Positions 9,922 through 18,890 of a stretch of DNA of 64,000 nucleotides are shown one piece after another. Under the pieces are notes generated by a model, which was given only the letters and a program-made list of their open reading frames with translations, was not told the origin of the DNA and searched no databases. Source of the stretch: Clostridium sp. Marseille-Q2269 (GTDB taxonomy: Bacteria; Bacillota; Clostridia; Clostridiales; Clostridiaceae); contig NZ_CALSFS010000005.1 in NCBI RefSeq assembly GCF_943736985.1, positions 1 through 64,000 of the forward strand, in the 5' to 3' direction. The position numbers were made by a program, and so were the translations under genes. The first letter of the stretch is position 1. Every line of letters begins with the position of its first letter.

Positions 9922-10785
9922 TTATGCTGATTTAGATCCTAACTTTGAATGTTTAAATAAAACCCAAAGAGGACTAGATATAAATATAGAAGAATAACAT
10001 CCTGTTATTATACCAACTGTTAGAGGGAACGCAAAATCTCTAATAGATGGAACGAATACATAAACTGCAACTATTGTAAATAGTGTAGTCAAAACTGTAT
10101 TTATAGATCTTGACATAGTTTGAGTTATAGATATATTAGCTATTTCTCCGATATCTTTTCTTCTCATTTTCTTTTGATTCTCTCTTATTCTATCAAATAT
10201 TACAATTGTATCATTTATAGAATAACCCACTATTGTAAGTACTGCTGCTATAAAACTTGAACTTACGGGTACTCCAAATATAGAATATATTGATATAGTT
10301 ACTAATATATCGTGTACTAAACCCAATATAGCCGCAAGAGCAAATTTAAATTCAAATCTTATTCCAACGTATATAAGCATAGCTATATTAGCCATTACAA
10401 GTGCTAATAAGGCTTTTCTTTTCAACTCTTTTCCTACAGAAGGCCCTATTCTTTGTTGAGAAACTAAATCATTATCTTTCAAATTATATTTAGATTTCAC
10501 ATCACTAAATAGTTTATTAATTTCATCATCTGATAAAGAGTTACTTCTTATCTCTATTTGAGTATTATTTACTTTATTAGTTACAGAATCTGAAGTATGC
10601 TTTTTAATTATTTGATCTATATCTTCTTTATTGAAATCTTTTCCTATATTTATCTGTACAACTGTACCACCTTTAAAATCTATTCCATAATTTAATCCGT
10701 CTTTTATAAGAAAAAACATTCCTGTAAGTATAATTATTAAGGAAATGGAAAACCAAATCTTTGTTTTTTCTATTATCTTTAGCAT
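9922..10785 (-). CDS. secF: protein translocase subunit SecF
   Basis: Membrane partner of SecD; uses proton-motive force to help Sec export. The 287 residues begin with a transmembrane helix and the family GIDFKGGT segment, followed by an extracytoplasmic domain and five C-terminal transmembrane helices, including GYSINDTIVIFDRIREN, the SecF signature. It lies 1 bp after secD, indicating translational coupling. Together with yajC nearby this is the accessory Sec set. Confidence 0.96.
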   Translation of the reverse strand: MLKIIEKTKIWFSISLIIILTGMFFLIKDGLNYGIDFKGGTVVQINIGKDFNKEDIDQIIKKHTSDSVTNKVNNTQIEIRSNSLSDDEINKLFSDVKSKYNLKDNDLVSQQRIGPSVGKELKRKALLALVMANIAMLIYVGIRFEFKFALAAILGLVHDILVTISIYSIFGVPVSSSFIAAVLTIVGYSINDTIVIFDRIRENQKKMRRKDIGEIANISITQTMSRSINTVLTTLFTIVAVYVFVPSIRDFAFPLTVGIITGCYSSIFISSPLWVLFKHSKLGSKSA

Positions 10786-10786
10786 A

Positions 10787-12055
10787 CTATTCTTCCCCCC
10801 TTTTAACCCTAAAACAAGATAGGGTATTAAGAATACCTATATCATAACCTAGATGTAATAGAACTCTAGTGACTACTATAGCTGTGAACATACTTAGAAT
10901 TATACCTATCATAAGGGTTAAAGCAAATCCTTTAACGGCTCCTGACCCTAAGTTATATAAAACTATGCCTGCTATTATTGTGGTTATATTAGAGTCTAAA
11001 ATAGAAGAAAGTGCTCTATGATATCCTGAATCTAAAGCAGATTTAATTGATTTTCCAGTTTTAAGTTCTTCTCTAATTCTTTCAAATATAAGTACATTTG
11101 CATCTACCGCCATACCTATTGTTAACAAGAATCCCGCTATACCTGATAAAGTCAATGTGGCTTTTATTGTTGCGAATGTAACTAAAACTAATGATATATA
11201 TAAAACCAAAGCTATATCTGCTAGTAATCCTGGCACTCTATAGTATAAAAGCATGAATAAAAATACAAATCCTACACCCACTATTCCAGCTTTTACACTT
11301 AAGTCTAATGCATTGGTTCCTAATGTAGCCCCTACTGTTCTAACCTCTACAGGTTTAACAGCTACAGGTAACGCTCCTGATTTTATTATATTAGCTTGTC
11401 TTTTAGCTTCTTCTATACTTTTACTTCCTGTTATTACAGCCTTTCCATTAGTTATATGTGCTTGAACTACTGGCTTTGTTAATTCTTCTTCATCCATATA
11501 TATAGCTATAGGTTGACCTATGAATTTTTTAGTAGCATCCGCAAACTTCTTAGCTCCTGCCTCGTTTAAGTCTAATCCAACAGTAGGTGAATTATTTTCC
11601 TGATTTATATATGCAGTTGCATCTTTTACATCTTTACCTGTAAGTATAACACTCTTATCCGGTCCTACAAATTTTAACTCTCCTGTTTTACCTACACTAT
11701 CTATAACTTCTTTAGCATTAAATTTGCCTGGTATTTCTATCCTTATTCTTTTTTTACCTTCTCTTGTTACTGTAGTTTCACTAACACCCATTTTATTAAC
11801 TCTCATAGATATAAGTTCTATAGTTCTATCTATAGTCTTTTCATCTATTTTATCTGCCTGAATTTCTTCCAGCATTGATACTCCACCTTGAAGATCTAGC
11901 CCTTTGTTAATAGTTTCTCCAAATGATTTGAATCTGTAGTTTCCTAAGTTCAAACCATAAGCTCCTGCATACGCAAAAATAGCTATTAATATAACTAATA
12001 ATGCAAATATTATTCCGCTTTTTCCTTTGTTACTTTTACGCCTATTGTAACTCAT
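10787..12055 (-). CDS. secD: protein translocase subunit SecD
   Basis: RND-type partner of SecF. The 422 residues have an N-terminal transmembrane anchor, the GLDLQGG motif, an extracytoplasmic P1-like domain (about 60-235) and six transmembrane helices with DANVLIFERIREE, the SecD signature. SecD and SecF are separate genes here, unlike the fused SecDF of B. subtilis. Start ATG after AAGGGGG. Confidence 0.96.
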   Translation of the reverse strand: MSYNRRKSNKGKSGIIFALLVILIAIFAYAGAYGLNLGNYRFKSFGETINKGLDLQGGVSMLEEIQADKIDEKTIDRTIELISMRVNKMGVSETTVTREGKKRIRIEIPGKFNAKEVIDSVGKTGELKFVGPDKSVILTGKDVKDATAYINQENNSPTVGLDLNEAGAKKFADATKKFIGQPIAIYMDEEELTKPVVQAHITNGKAVITGSKSIEEAKRQANIIKSGALPVAVKPVEVRTVGATLGTNALDLSVKAGIVGVGFVFLFMLLYYRVPGLLADIALVLYISLVLVTFATIKATLTLSGIAGFLLTIGMAVDANVLIFERIREELKTGKSIKSALDSGYHRALSSILDSNITTIIAGIVLYNLGSGAVKGFALTLMIGIILSMFTAIVVTRVLLHLGYDIGILNTLSCFRVKRGEE

Positions 12056-12097
12056 ACTTATCCCCCTTTTATATGTACTTTATTATATAAACAAGAA

Positions 12098-12132
12098 CAT
12101 AATTTATTATGTGGTCCTCATAATAAATTATG
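12098..12132. repeat. perfect 14-bp inverted repeat between scfB and secD
   Basis: CATAATTTATTATG, 7-nt spacer TGGTCCT, then the exact reverse complement CATAATAAATTATG. It fills the short scfB-secD spacer. There is no convincing U-tract after it on minus, so it could be an operator or an RNA stem-loop controlling secD as well as a weak terminator. Confidence 0.6.
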
Positions 12133-12148
12133 AACAATACTCCTTTTA

Positions 12149-13516
12149 TTAATCGTTCATTATATTAGATTTTAAAGCTATTGCACATTCTATTCTCTTT
12201 TTTTGCATAGTACATCCTAGGCTATATGGTACATTCATATCTTTGTTAAAGTTATAATTATTTGCTTGGCATCCTCCACTGCAGTAAAATCTTGCCCAAC
12301 ATTTTTTACATTCTGGTTTATTATATATATGAGCTTTCTTAAACTCTTTTGCTATATCTTCTTTTACTTCAAAGCCCTTCATTATGTTACCCATTTTAAA
12401 GTCTTCATTTCCTACAAATTGATGACAAGGGTAAATATCTCCTGATGGAGCTATAGCCACGTATTCATGTCCTGCTCCACAACCAGATATTCTTTTATAA
12501 ACACACGGTCCACCTTGAAGATCTATGTTAAAGTGATAAAATTTAAATTCTTTACCTTCCTTATGCCTTTTTATCATTTCTTCTATTAATTTATCATATT
12601 GATTAAATATTATTGGTAAATCTTCTTCTCTTAATGATAAAGGATGTTGCTGTGGAAGCACTACTGGCTCTATAGATATTTCATCAAAATCATTATTAGC
12701 CATATGCATTACATCTTCAAAGAAATCTAAATTTTCTCTTGTAAATGTTCCTCTAGCATAATACTGTTTTGTTTTGTCTCTCATCTCTACCATCTTTTTT
12801 ATCTTAGGCAATATAGCATCATAAGATCCACTTCCATCTACTCTAACTCTTACATTGTCATTTACTTTTTTTCTTCCATCTATACTTAACACTATATTTC
12901 CCATGTTTTTATCCAAGTACTCCATTATTTCTTTATTCAATAAAGTACCATTGGTTGTCATAGTAAATCTTATAGTTTTATTATATTTCTTTTCTTGCTT
13001 TTTAGCATATTCTACTATTTCTTTTATAGTGGAAAAAGCCATTAAAGGTTCTCCACCAAATAAATCTACCTCTATGTTTTTTCTTGGTCCAGACTTTTCT
13101 ATAACAAAATCTATAGATCTTTTACCAATTTCAGGAGACATTAATTCTCTTTTACCTTTATATTCTCCCTCATCTGCAAAACAATATTTACATCTTAAAT
13201 TACAATCATGGGCTATATTTAGACACAATGCCTTTATAAAATTTTCACTATTCTCATGAGCGTAAGCTATATTTTCATATTTATCTTTAGAGTATAGCAT
13301 GTCCTCTTTTACAAGACTTTTAATTTCTTCATAAACTTCTTCTATTTCTTCTTTAGTATACTTATCTTTATATACATTAATAAGCTCTTCTTTACTTTTT
13401 AACCCTTCATCATCTAATAAATCATATACTATATCATCTACTATATGTACTGCTCCTGAATTTACGTCTATAATGTACTTTTGTCCACTTTGAATGAACT
13501 TATGAATATCAGCCAA
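12149..13516 (-). CDS. scfB: SCIFF peptide radical SAM maturase
   Basis: Installs thioether cross-links in the SCIFF ribosomal peptide encoded just upstream. The 455-residue protein has an N-terminal peptide-recognition-like region (about 1-90), a radical SAM core with CNLRCKYC (C105, C109, C112), DLFGGEPL, and a C-terminal SPASM/twitch region rich in cysteines (including CGAG, YPCHQF, CKKCWARFYCSGGC) for auxiliary Fe-S clusters. It is separated from scfA by a hairpin. ScfA/ScfB pairs are nearly universal in Clostridia. The mature product's role is not known to me. Confidence 0.93.
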   Translation of the reverse strand: MADIHKFIQSGQKYIIDVNSGAVHIVDDIVYDLLDDEGLKSKEELINVYKDKYTKEEIEEVYEEIKSLVKEDMLYSKDKYENIAYAHENSENFIKALCLNIAHDCNLRCKYCFADEGEYKGKRELMSPEIGKRSIDFVIEKSGPRKNIEVDLFGGEPLMAFSTIKEIVEYAKKQEKKYNKTIRFTMTTNGTLLNKEIMEYLDKNMGNIVLSIDGRKKVNDNVRVRVDGSGSYDAILPKIKKMVEMRDKTKQYYARGTFTRENLDFFEDVMHMANNDFDEISIEPVVLPQQHPLSLREEDLPIIFNQYDKLIEEMIKRHKEGKEFKFYHFNIDLQGGPCVYKRISGCGAGHEYVAIAPSGDIYPCHQFVGNEDFKMGNIMKGFEVKEDIAKEFKKAHIYNKPECKKCWARFYCSGGCQANNYNFNKDMNVPYSLGCTMQKKRIECAIALKSNIMND

Positions 13517-13635
13517 TTAAATTTCCTCCTTGTTAACCTATATACTTTGCTTTTTAATTTCTACAAATATTTTCAAAATATAGGACTTATTATTTATCAA
13601 AACATTTATATTATACATTTATTTTCAGTAAATAT

Positions 13636-13663
13636 AAAGCAGTAACTTTAAAGTTACTGCTTT
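13636..13663 (-). terminator. 28-bp perfect palindrome between scfA and scfB
   Basis: AAAGCAGTAACTTT joined directly to its reverse complement, just after the scfA stop. On minus it is followed by a weak T-rich tract. It fits an attenuating terminator that would make peptide mRNA in excess over maturase mRNA, as is usual in RiPP operons. Confidence 0.7.
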
Positions 13664-13672
13664 TAGCTTATA

Positions 13673-13810
13673 CTAGTTTTCACAAGCTAAGTTCGCTACT
13701 GTGCAAGAAGTTTTGCATGCTGATTGGCAAGAATTTGCACATTCTTTACATCCTGGCTTTTGTAAGCTATTTTTTATATTTGCTTTGTTTATAGTTTTTA
13801 TATGTTTCAT
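13673..13810 (-). CDS. scfA: SCIFF (six cysteines in forty-five residues) peptide precursor
   Basis: A 45-codon gene. The product has exactly six cysteines (21, 24, 28, 32, 36, 43), ends in ACEN, and contains CQSACKTSC, the hallmark of the SCIFF family. The N-terminal ~20 residues (MKHIKTINKAN...) act as leader. A strong ribosome-binding site (GGAGG, 7 nt before ATG) precedes it, and an extended -10 promoter lies about 40 bp upstream. The maturase scfB follows after a hairpin. Substrate-enzyme pairing is established for the family. Confidence 0.95.
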   Translation of the reverse strand: MKHIKTINKANIKNSLQKPGCKECANSCQSACKTSCTVANLACEN

Positions 13811-13848
13811 TAAGTATTCCTCCAATCTACCTACTTACTTTCCGTTTG

Positions 13849-13857
13849 ATTATATCA
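13849..13857 (-). promoter_or_regulatory. extended -10 promoter for scfA
   Basis: On minus the sequence reads TGATATAAT, a consensus extended -10 (TGn-TATAAT), about 40 bp before the scfA ATG. The -35 position has only a weak TTTATT. Confidence 0.5.
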
Positions 13858-13899
13858 TAATTTATGGATAAAATAAAGTTTCCATTAACCAAGTACCTT

Positions 13900-14265
13900 C
13901 TAAATATTGACCCCAAGCATTCCTGATAACATACCCAACATTAGTGCTAAAAATATTCTTATAAATCTGTCAGATCCAAAAGTCAGCGTATTTCCAGAAA
14001 TTATAGATATAATATATATAATAGCCATATATATTATAGATATTACTAATCCTACTACCCATCCTCTTTTATTTATTTTCCTAACAGCATATATAGTTCC
14101 ATACATTATACTTAAGATTGTAATTAAAAGATATATAATTGAAGTTATTTTTTCACCTACATCTTTAAATGTTAATACTACTGCAAACATTAAAAGCATA
14201 ATCACAGTAATTATAACAGCTCTTAGTATTCCTTGTGCAATGAATTCAGTATTTTTTTTGTTCAA
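13900..14265 (-). CDS. TIGR04086-type integral membrane protein
   Basis: A 121-residue protein with four predicted transmembrane helices (about 15-36, 45-65, 73-95, 100-120), resembling the small clostridial family found next to yajC/secDF and scfA. No catalytic motif is visible. The longest frame starts with ATG at 14283, but that ATG precedes AGGGGGTG, a Shine-Dalgarno, and the TTG at 14265 is correctly spaced from it. The ribosome-binding site is inside the 3' arm of a hairpin. Function unknown; context suggests membrane protein export. Confidence 0.75.
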   Translation of the reverse strand: MNKKNTEFIAQGILRAVIITVIMLLMFAVVLTFKDVGEKITSIIYLLITILSIMYGTIYAVRKINKRGWVVGLVISIIYMAIIYIISIISGNTLTFGSDRFIRIFLALMLGMLSGMLGVNI

Positions 14266-14268
14266 TAT

Positions 14269-14314
14269 AAAACACCCCCTCATATTTACTATTTATGTAT
14301 TAAGGGAGTGTTTT
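14269..14314 (-). promoter_or_regulatory. hairpin covering the ribosome-binding site of the TIGR04086-type gene
   Basis: On minus AAAACACTCCCT pairs with AGGGGGTGTTTT (one G-U pair) across a 22-nt loop. The 3' arm contains the AGGGGG Shine-Dalgarno of the next gene. It starts shortly after the yajC stop and could act both as a weak terminator and as a translational gate. Confidence 0.55.
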
Positions 14315-14322
14315 ATGATAAT

Positions 14323-14643
14323 TTATTTGTCGTCTTTTTCTGTCTTTTCTTCTTTTTTATCTGCTGCATCTTCTCTTTTTTTAGTTATGTCTAATATTCC
14401 ACTTTTGCCTATTTGTAGTTTAGCTCTATCTGGACCTGTTTGTATAATTATAGTATCTTCTTTTATATTAACTATTTTCCCTACTATTCCACCTCTTGTT
14501 ATTATTTCGTCATTAACAGAGATAGCATTTAACATTTCACTGTACTTTTTCTTTCTCTTTTTTTCTGGAACGAATATCATTACGTAGAATAAGCCCAGCA
14601 TTACTATTAAGAATATACCATTTAACCCTAAACCTTTTTGCAT
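14323..14643 (-). CDS. yajC: preprotein translocase subunit YajC
   Basis: Small single-pass membrane subunit of the SecDF-YajC complex. The 106 residues consist of one N-terminal transmembrane helix (about 6-25), a basic stretch (EKKRKKKY), then a small soluble domain with the family pattern DEIITRGGIVGKI, and an acidic/lysine-rich tail. ATG follows AGGAGG. Synteny queA-tgt-yajC is conserved from Bacillus to Clostridium. Confidence 0.94.
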   Translation of the reverse strand: MQKGLGLNGIFLIVMLGLFYVMIFVPEKKRKKKYSEMLNAISVNDEIITRGGIVGKIVNIKEDTIIIQTGPDRAKLQIGKSGILDITKKREDAADKKEEKTEKDDK

Positions 14644-14793
14644 ATATATACCTCCTAAATTTTTATAAACTATAATTTATTTTACTACTTTTATAATAAA
14701 ATTTGGATGTTTTTTTAATTATTAATTGATAATTTACAATTAATAGTTATATTGTAACATTTTATACTCAAAATATGAAATTTATTTTAATTT

Positions 14794-15924
14794 CTATGCT
14801 TTTCCTCCCCATTCCTGAAGCTTTCTTTCTTTATACTCTTTAAAGTAATCTCCCTCAATGGCATCTCTTATTTCTTTCATTAAATTATTATAAAAATATA
14901 AGTTATGTAATACACATAATCTCATAGCTAACATTTCCTTAGCCTTAAATAAATGTCTTATATATGATCTAGTATAATGTTTACAAGCTGGACACTGGCA
15001 GCCTTCATCAATAGGTCTGTCATCTAATTCAAATTTTGCATTTAATAAGTTTATTTTACCTTCTTTTGTAAACACATGTGCATGCCTTCCGTTTCTTGCT
15101 GGAAGAACACAATCAAAGAAATCTACACCTCTATCTACTGCCTCTAATATATTACTTGGCGTTCCAACCCCCATAAGATATATAGGTTTATCCTCTGGAA
15201 GATGTGGAACTACTGCATCTATTATTCTATACATATCTTCGTGGCTTTCACCTACAGCTAATCCCCCTATAGCATAACCATCTAAGTCCATCTTGGTTAT
15301 AGTTTTGGCATGTTCTATTCTTATATCTTCATAAGTTCCACCTTGATTTATACCAAATAACATTTGCTTATTATTTATAGTATTTGGAAGTGAATTTAAT
15401 CTATCCATTTCATTTTTACATCTATGTAACCATCTAGTTGTTCTTTCTACTGATTTTTCTACATATTCTCTTGGAGCTGGATTTTCCACACATTCATCAA
15501 AAGCCATAGCTATAGTAGAAGCTAAGTTACTTTGTATTCCCATGCTTTCTTCTGGGCCCATAAATATTTTCCTACCATCTATGTGAGAATTAAAGAAAAC
15601 TCCTTCTTCTTGTATTTTTCTTATTTTGGACAATGAAAACACTTGAAATCCACCTGAATCTGTAAGTATTGGTCTATCCCAATTCATAAATTTATGTAAT
15701 CCGCCCATTTTTCTTACAACTTCATCACTAGGTCTTAAATGAAGATGATATGTATTAGATAACTCAACTTGACATCCTATTTCTTTTAAATCCATAGATG
15801 AAACTGCACCTTTTATAGCTGCAAGAGTTCCTACATTCATAAATACAGGAGTCTGTATTATGCCATGAGGAGTAGTAAATTCTCCTCTCCTTGCCTTTCC
15901 TGATTTCTTTAATAATTTGTACAT
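14794..15924 (-). CDS. tgt: queuine/preQ1 tRNA-guanine transglycosylase
   Basis: Exchanges guanine-34 for preQ1 in GUN-anticodon tRNAs. The 376 residues match the bacterial enzyme. DSGGFQVFS contains the substrate-binding aspartate, the second catalytic region DFFDCVLPARNGRHAHVFT is present in outline, and the zinc site is CQCPACKHYTRSYIRHL (three Cys plus His). Start ATG with GAGGTG. Lies downstream of queA, the next pathway enzyme. A 150-bp spacer to yajC has an AT palindrome but no good terminator. Confidence 0.96.
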   Translation of the reverse strand: MYKLLKKSGKARRGEFTTPHGIIQTPVFMNVGTLAAIKGAVSSMDLKEIGCQVELSNTYHLHLRPSDEVVRKMGGLHKFMNWDRPILTDSGGFQVFSLSKIRKIQEEGVFFNSHIDGRKIFMGPEESMGIQSNLASTIAMAFDECVENPAPREYVEKSVERTTRWLHRCKNEMDRLNSLPNTINNKQMLFGINQGGTYEDIRIEHAKTITKMDLDGYAIGGLAVGESHEDMYRIIDAVVPHLPEDKPIYLMGVGTPSNILEAVDRGVDFFDCVLPARNGRHAHVFTKEGKINLLNAKFELDDRPIDEGCQCPACKHYTRSYIRHLFKAKEMLAMRLCVLHNLYFYNNLMKEIRDAIEGDYFKEYKERKLQEWGGKA

Positions 15925-16004
15925 ATCTACACCTCTTTTTGCTCATAAATTAAACTGCCGTTAAAATTCTTAATTATTCATTTTAATCTTGAAAATATAA
16001 ATAA

Positions 16005-17030
16005 TTATTTAATAAACATAGCATCTCCAAAAGAAAAGAATCTATATTCTTTTTCTACTGCAGTATTATATGCATTCATAATATTATCTCTTCCTGCTAA
16101 TGCAGATACTAACATTAACAATGTAGATTGTGGAAGATGAAAGTTAGTAATTAAAGCATCTACTACCTTATATTTATATCCTGGATAAATAAATATATCT
16201 GTCCATCCTGATTGTTCTCTTACATTTCCTTCTTTATCCCCTATAGTTTCTAGTGTTCTACAAGAAGTAGTACCCACGGCTATAACTCTTCCACCATTTT
16301 CTCTTGTATTATTTATTATTTCAGCTGTTTCTTTATCCATTTTGTAATACTCTGAATGCATAACATGTTCTTGAATATTTTCTACTTTAACAGGTCTAAA
16401 AGTTCCTAACCCTACATGTAATGTTAAAAAAGCTAACTTTACACCTTTTTCTTTTATTTTTTCTAAAAGATCCTCTGTAAAATGTAATCCTGCTGTAGGC
16501 GCTGCTGCAGATCCTTCTTCTTTCGAATAAACTGTTTGATACATTTCTTTATCATCTAGCTTTTCCTTTATATATGGCGGAAGAGGCATTTGTCCTAATT
16601 TATCTAATATTTCCTCAAAAATACCTTCATAATAAAATTTTACTATTCTGCTTCCTTCTTGTCCAATTCCTATAACTTCTGCTTTAAGTTCTCCATTACC
16701 AAATATAAATGTTGTTCCGATCTGAGCTCTCTTTCCTGGTTTAACTAAAGTTTCCCATACATCTTTTTCTTCTCTTTTTAAAAGTAAAAATTCCATTTTC
16801 CCACCGGTTCCTTCTTTTGAACCTATAAGTCTTGCTGGTAAAACCCTAGTATTGTTCAAAACTAGACAATCATTAGAACTTAAACAATCTAATATATTTT
16901 TAAATATTTTATGTTCTATTTTTCCCATTTCTTTATCCAATACAAGTAATCTAGCTTCATCTCTTTTTTCCATAGGATGTTGTGCTATTAATTCCTCTGG
17001 TAAATAAAAATCAAAATCTTTTACTTTCAC
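16005..17030 (-). CDS. queA: S-adenosylmethionine:tRNA ribosyltransferase-isomerase
   Basis: Makes epoxyqueuosine from preQ1-tRNA by transferring the ribosyl part of SAM. The N-terminal [14 protein letters not shown] and the central APTAGLHFT signature are diagnostic. The open frame begins at a GTG that is really the GTG of the Shine-Dalgarno GAGGTG; the second GTG at 17030, 6 nt further, gives 341 aa, the expected length. Sits in ruvA-ruvB-queA-tgt, 38 bp after ruvB. Confidence 0.95.
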   Translation of the reverse strand: MKVKDFDFYLPEELIAQHPMEKRDEARLLVLDKEMGKIEHKIFKNILDCLSSNDCLVLNNTRVLPARLIGSKEGTGGKMEFLLLKREEKDVWETLVKPGKRAQIGTTFIFGNGELKAEVIGIGQEGSRIVKFYYEGIFEEILDKLGQMPLPPYIKEKLDDKEMYQTVYSKEEGSAAAPTAGLHFTEDLLEKIKEKGVKLAFLTLHVGLGTFRPVKVENIQEHVMHSEYYKMDKETAEIINNTRENGGRVIAVGTTSCRTLETIGDKEGNVREQSGWTDIFIYPGYKYKVVDALITNFHLPQSTLLMLVSALAGRDNIMNAYNTAVEKEYRFFSFGDAMFIK

Positions 17031-17068
17031 GTTTTCCACCTCTTAATATAATGTAAAATTAAAATTTA

Positions 17069-18097
17069 CTATTTTTTAAATATAGATACTTGACCTGATT
17101 TTTCATCTTTTTTTGTTACTCCAAAATGTTTATATGCTTTTTCTGATGCTACTCTTCCTCTTGGGGTTCTCATTATAAATCCTTTTTGTATGAGATAAGG
17201 TTCATAAACATCCTCTATTGTATCTAATTCTTCACCTATAAAATAAGCTAACGTTTCTAATCCTACGGGTCCTCCTTTAAAATTAAAAATTATAGCTTCT
17301 AAAATTTTATTATCTATTTTGTCTAATCCTTCTTTATCTACTTCTAATAAATCTAGTGCATTCTTTGCTCCCTGTAGGTCTATATCTCCATCGTATTTAA
17401 CATCACAATAGTCTCTAACTCTTTTCAAAAGTCTATTGGCAATTCTTGGTGTACCTCTTGATCTCTTTCCTATTTCAAAAGCAGCTTCTCTACTAATACT
17501 TACATTCAATATAGCTGCTGACCTTATTACTATTTCCATAAGTTCTTCATCAGTATAAAATTCCATAGCACATAACATACCAAATCTATCTCTTAAAGGT
17601 GATGTAAGTAATCCCACTCTAGTTGTAGCTCCTATTAAAGTAAATTTTGGAAGGTCTAATCTTATGGACTTTGCTGCTGCACCTTTACCTATAACTATAT
17701 CTAATGCATAATCTTCCATAGCTGGATATAGTATTTCTTCTATAGATCTATTTAACCTATGAATTTCATCTATAAATAAAACATCATGATCTGTCAAACT
17801 AGTTAGTATAGCTGCTAAATCTCCTGCCTTTTCTATGGCTGGTCCTGAAGTTACTTTTAAATTACCAACCATTTCATTAGCTATAATATTAGCAAGGGTA
17901 GTCTTACCTAATCCAGGTGGTCCGTAAAAAAGTACATGGTCTAAAGACTCTCCTCTTTTTTTTGCGGCTCTTATAAATATATCCAAATTAGCTTTTACTT
18001 TTATTTGACCTATGTATTCTTTTAATGTAGATGGCCTTAAACTATATTGCTCTTTATCCTCTTCTACATCTAAAGGAGTTACCATTCTATTCTCCAC
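17069..18097 (-). CDS. ruvB: Holliday junction branch migration ATPase RuvB
   Basis: AAA+ motor that drives Holliday junction migration with RuvA. The 342 residues include Walker [10 protein letters not shown], Walker B DEIHRL, sensor 1 GATTR, the arginine finger region LRDRFG, and the C-terminal winged helix ending TPRGR. Two starts are possible: the GTG at 18097 with GGGGGG 8 nt upstream, or an ATG four codons later; the first is kept because it matches the family N-terminus. Follows ruvA by 21 bp. Confidence 0.97.
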   Translation of the reverse strand: MENRMVTPLDVEEDKEQYSLRPSTLKEYIGQIKVKANLDIFIRAAKKRGESLDHVLFYGPPGLGKTTLANIIANEMVGNLKVTSGPAIEKAGDLAAILTSLTDHDVLFIDEIHRLNRSIEEILYPAMEDYALDIVIGKGAAAKSIRLDLPKFTLIGATTRVGLLTSPLRDRFGMLCAMEFYTDEELMEIVIRSAAILNVSISREAAFEIGKRSRGTPRIANRLLKRVRDYCDVKYDGDIDLQGAKNALDLLEVDKEGLDKIDNKILEAIIFNFKGGPVGLETLAYFIGEELDTIEDVYEPYLIQKGFIMRTPRGRVASEKAYKHFGVTKKDEKSGQVSIFKK

Positions 18098-18118
18098 TTA
18101 AGCATCCCCCCTTCTAAT

Positions 18119-18712
18119 TTATTTCATTAAATATTTTAAGGATTCTTTTATAATTTGTTCCAAAGAATTATTTTTATCGCATGACTCAATAACTTTATTG
18201 GCTTCCTTTTCAGAATAACCAAGTGTTACTAAAGCAGCTGTTGCTTCTAATACTTTTTTATTATCCGTAACCTTGTTTATTATTTCTTCATCTTCACTTT
18301 CTAAAACATCTATATCTATTTTATCTTTAAGCTCTAATATAATCCTTTGAGCTGTTTTCTTCCCAATACCTGGAGCTCTTACTATAGTCTTTTCATCCCC
18401 AGTTTTTATAGCATATTTCAAAGTAGAAACATTACTTATAGATAATAAAGATAAAGAGGCCTTAGCTCCTACTCCATTTATAGTTAAAAGTAATTTAAAC
18501 ATATTTAATTCATCTTTTGTCAAAAATCCATAAATACCTATAAAATCTTGTCTTACTATCTGCTCTGTATATAACATTATATTTTCACCTATGGAAGGTA
18601 AATTTGCCATAGTACTTCCTGATGTGTATACTCTATAACCTATATTGTTATTTTCTATAACTATATAGTCTTTGTACATATCAATATATTTCCCTTTTAT
18701 ATATTCGTACAT
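18119..18712 (-). CDS. ruvA: Holliday junction DNA-binding protein RuvA
   Basis: Tetrameric junction-binding partner of RuvB. The 197 residues have the N-terminal OB fold (MYEYIKGK..., 1-62), tandem helix-hairpin-helix motifs (GVGAKASLSLLS and APGIGKKTAQRI), and the C-terminal RuvB-binding domain (about 150-197, VTLGYSEKEA). ATG after GGGAGG. Confidence 0.96.
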   Translation of the reverse strand: MYEYIKGKYIDMYKDYIVIENNNIGYRVYTSGSTMANLPSIGENIMLYTEQIVRQDFIGIYGFLTKDELNMFKLLLTINGVGAKASLSLLSISNVSTLKYAIKTGDEKTIVRAPGIGKKTAQRIILELKDKIDIDVLESEDEEIINKVTDNKKVLEATAALVTLGYSEKEANKVIESCDKNNSLEQIIKESLKYLMK

Positions 18713-18786
18713 AACTTAAACCTCCCAATTACATATTCATAGACATATATTACTTTATCATTTTAAGAGTTTTTATTCAACTAAAA

Positions 18787-18826
18787 AAATATAGCTCGCA
18801 CATTGCTATAGATGCAAGCTATATTT
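18787..18826 (-). terminator. terminator-like hairpin after the bofC-like gene
   Basis: AAATATAGCT pairs perfectly with AGCTATATTT around a 20-nt loop containing a further GCA/TGC pairing. It is followed on minus by a T-run, so the bofC-like gene is probably transcribed apart from ruvA. Confidence 0.7.
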
Positions 18827-18890
18827 CTAATATCAATTTTCACTTATATTAATAGTATAATAAGTTTCAGCATAATTTGTTTATATAATT

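Noticed and set aside
13907-14587. 226-codon open frame on plus, opposite the TIGR04086-type gene and yajC
   Set aside because: It lies antisense to two well-supported genes, has no ribosome-binding site, and its hydrophobic composition is the expected mirror of membrane-protein codons.
14718-14741. ATTAATTG...CAATTAAT palindrome between tgt and yajC
   Set aside because: Short, only A/T-rich pairs and no U-tract in either direction; not enough for a terminator call.
17031-17068. preQ1 riboswitch before queA
   Set aside because: The ruvB-queA gap is too short and shows no pseudoknot-like pattern.
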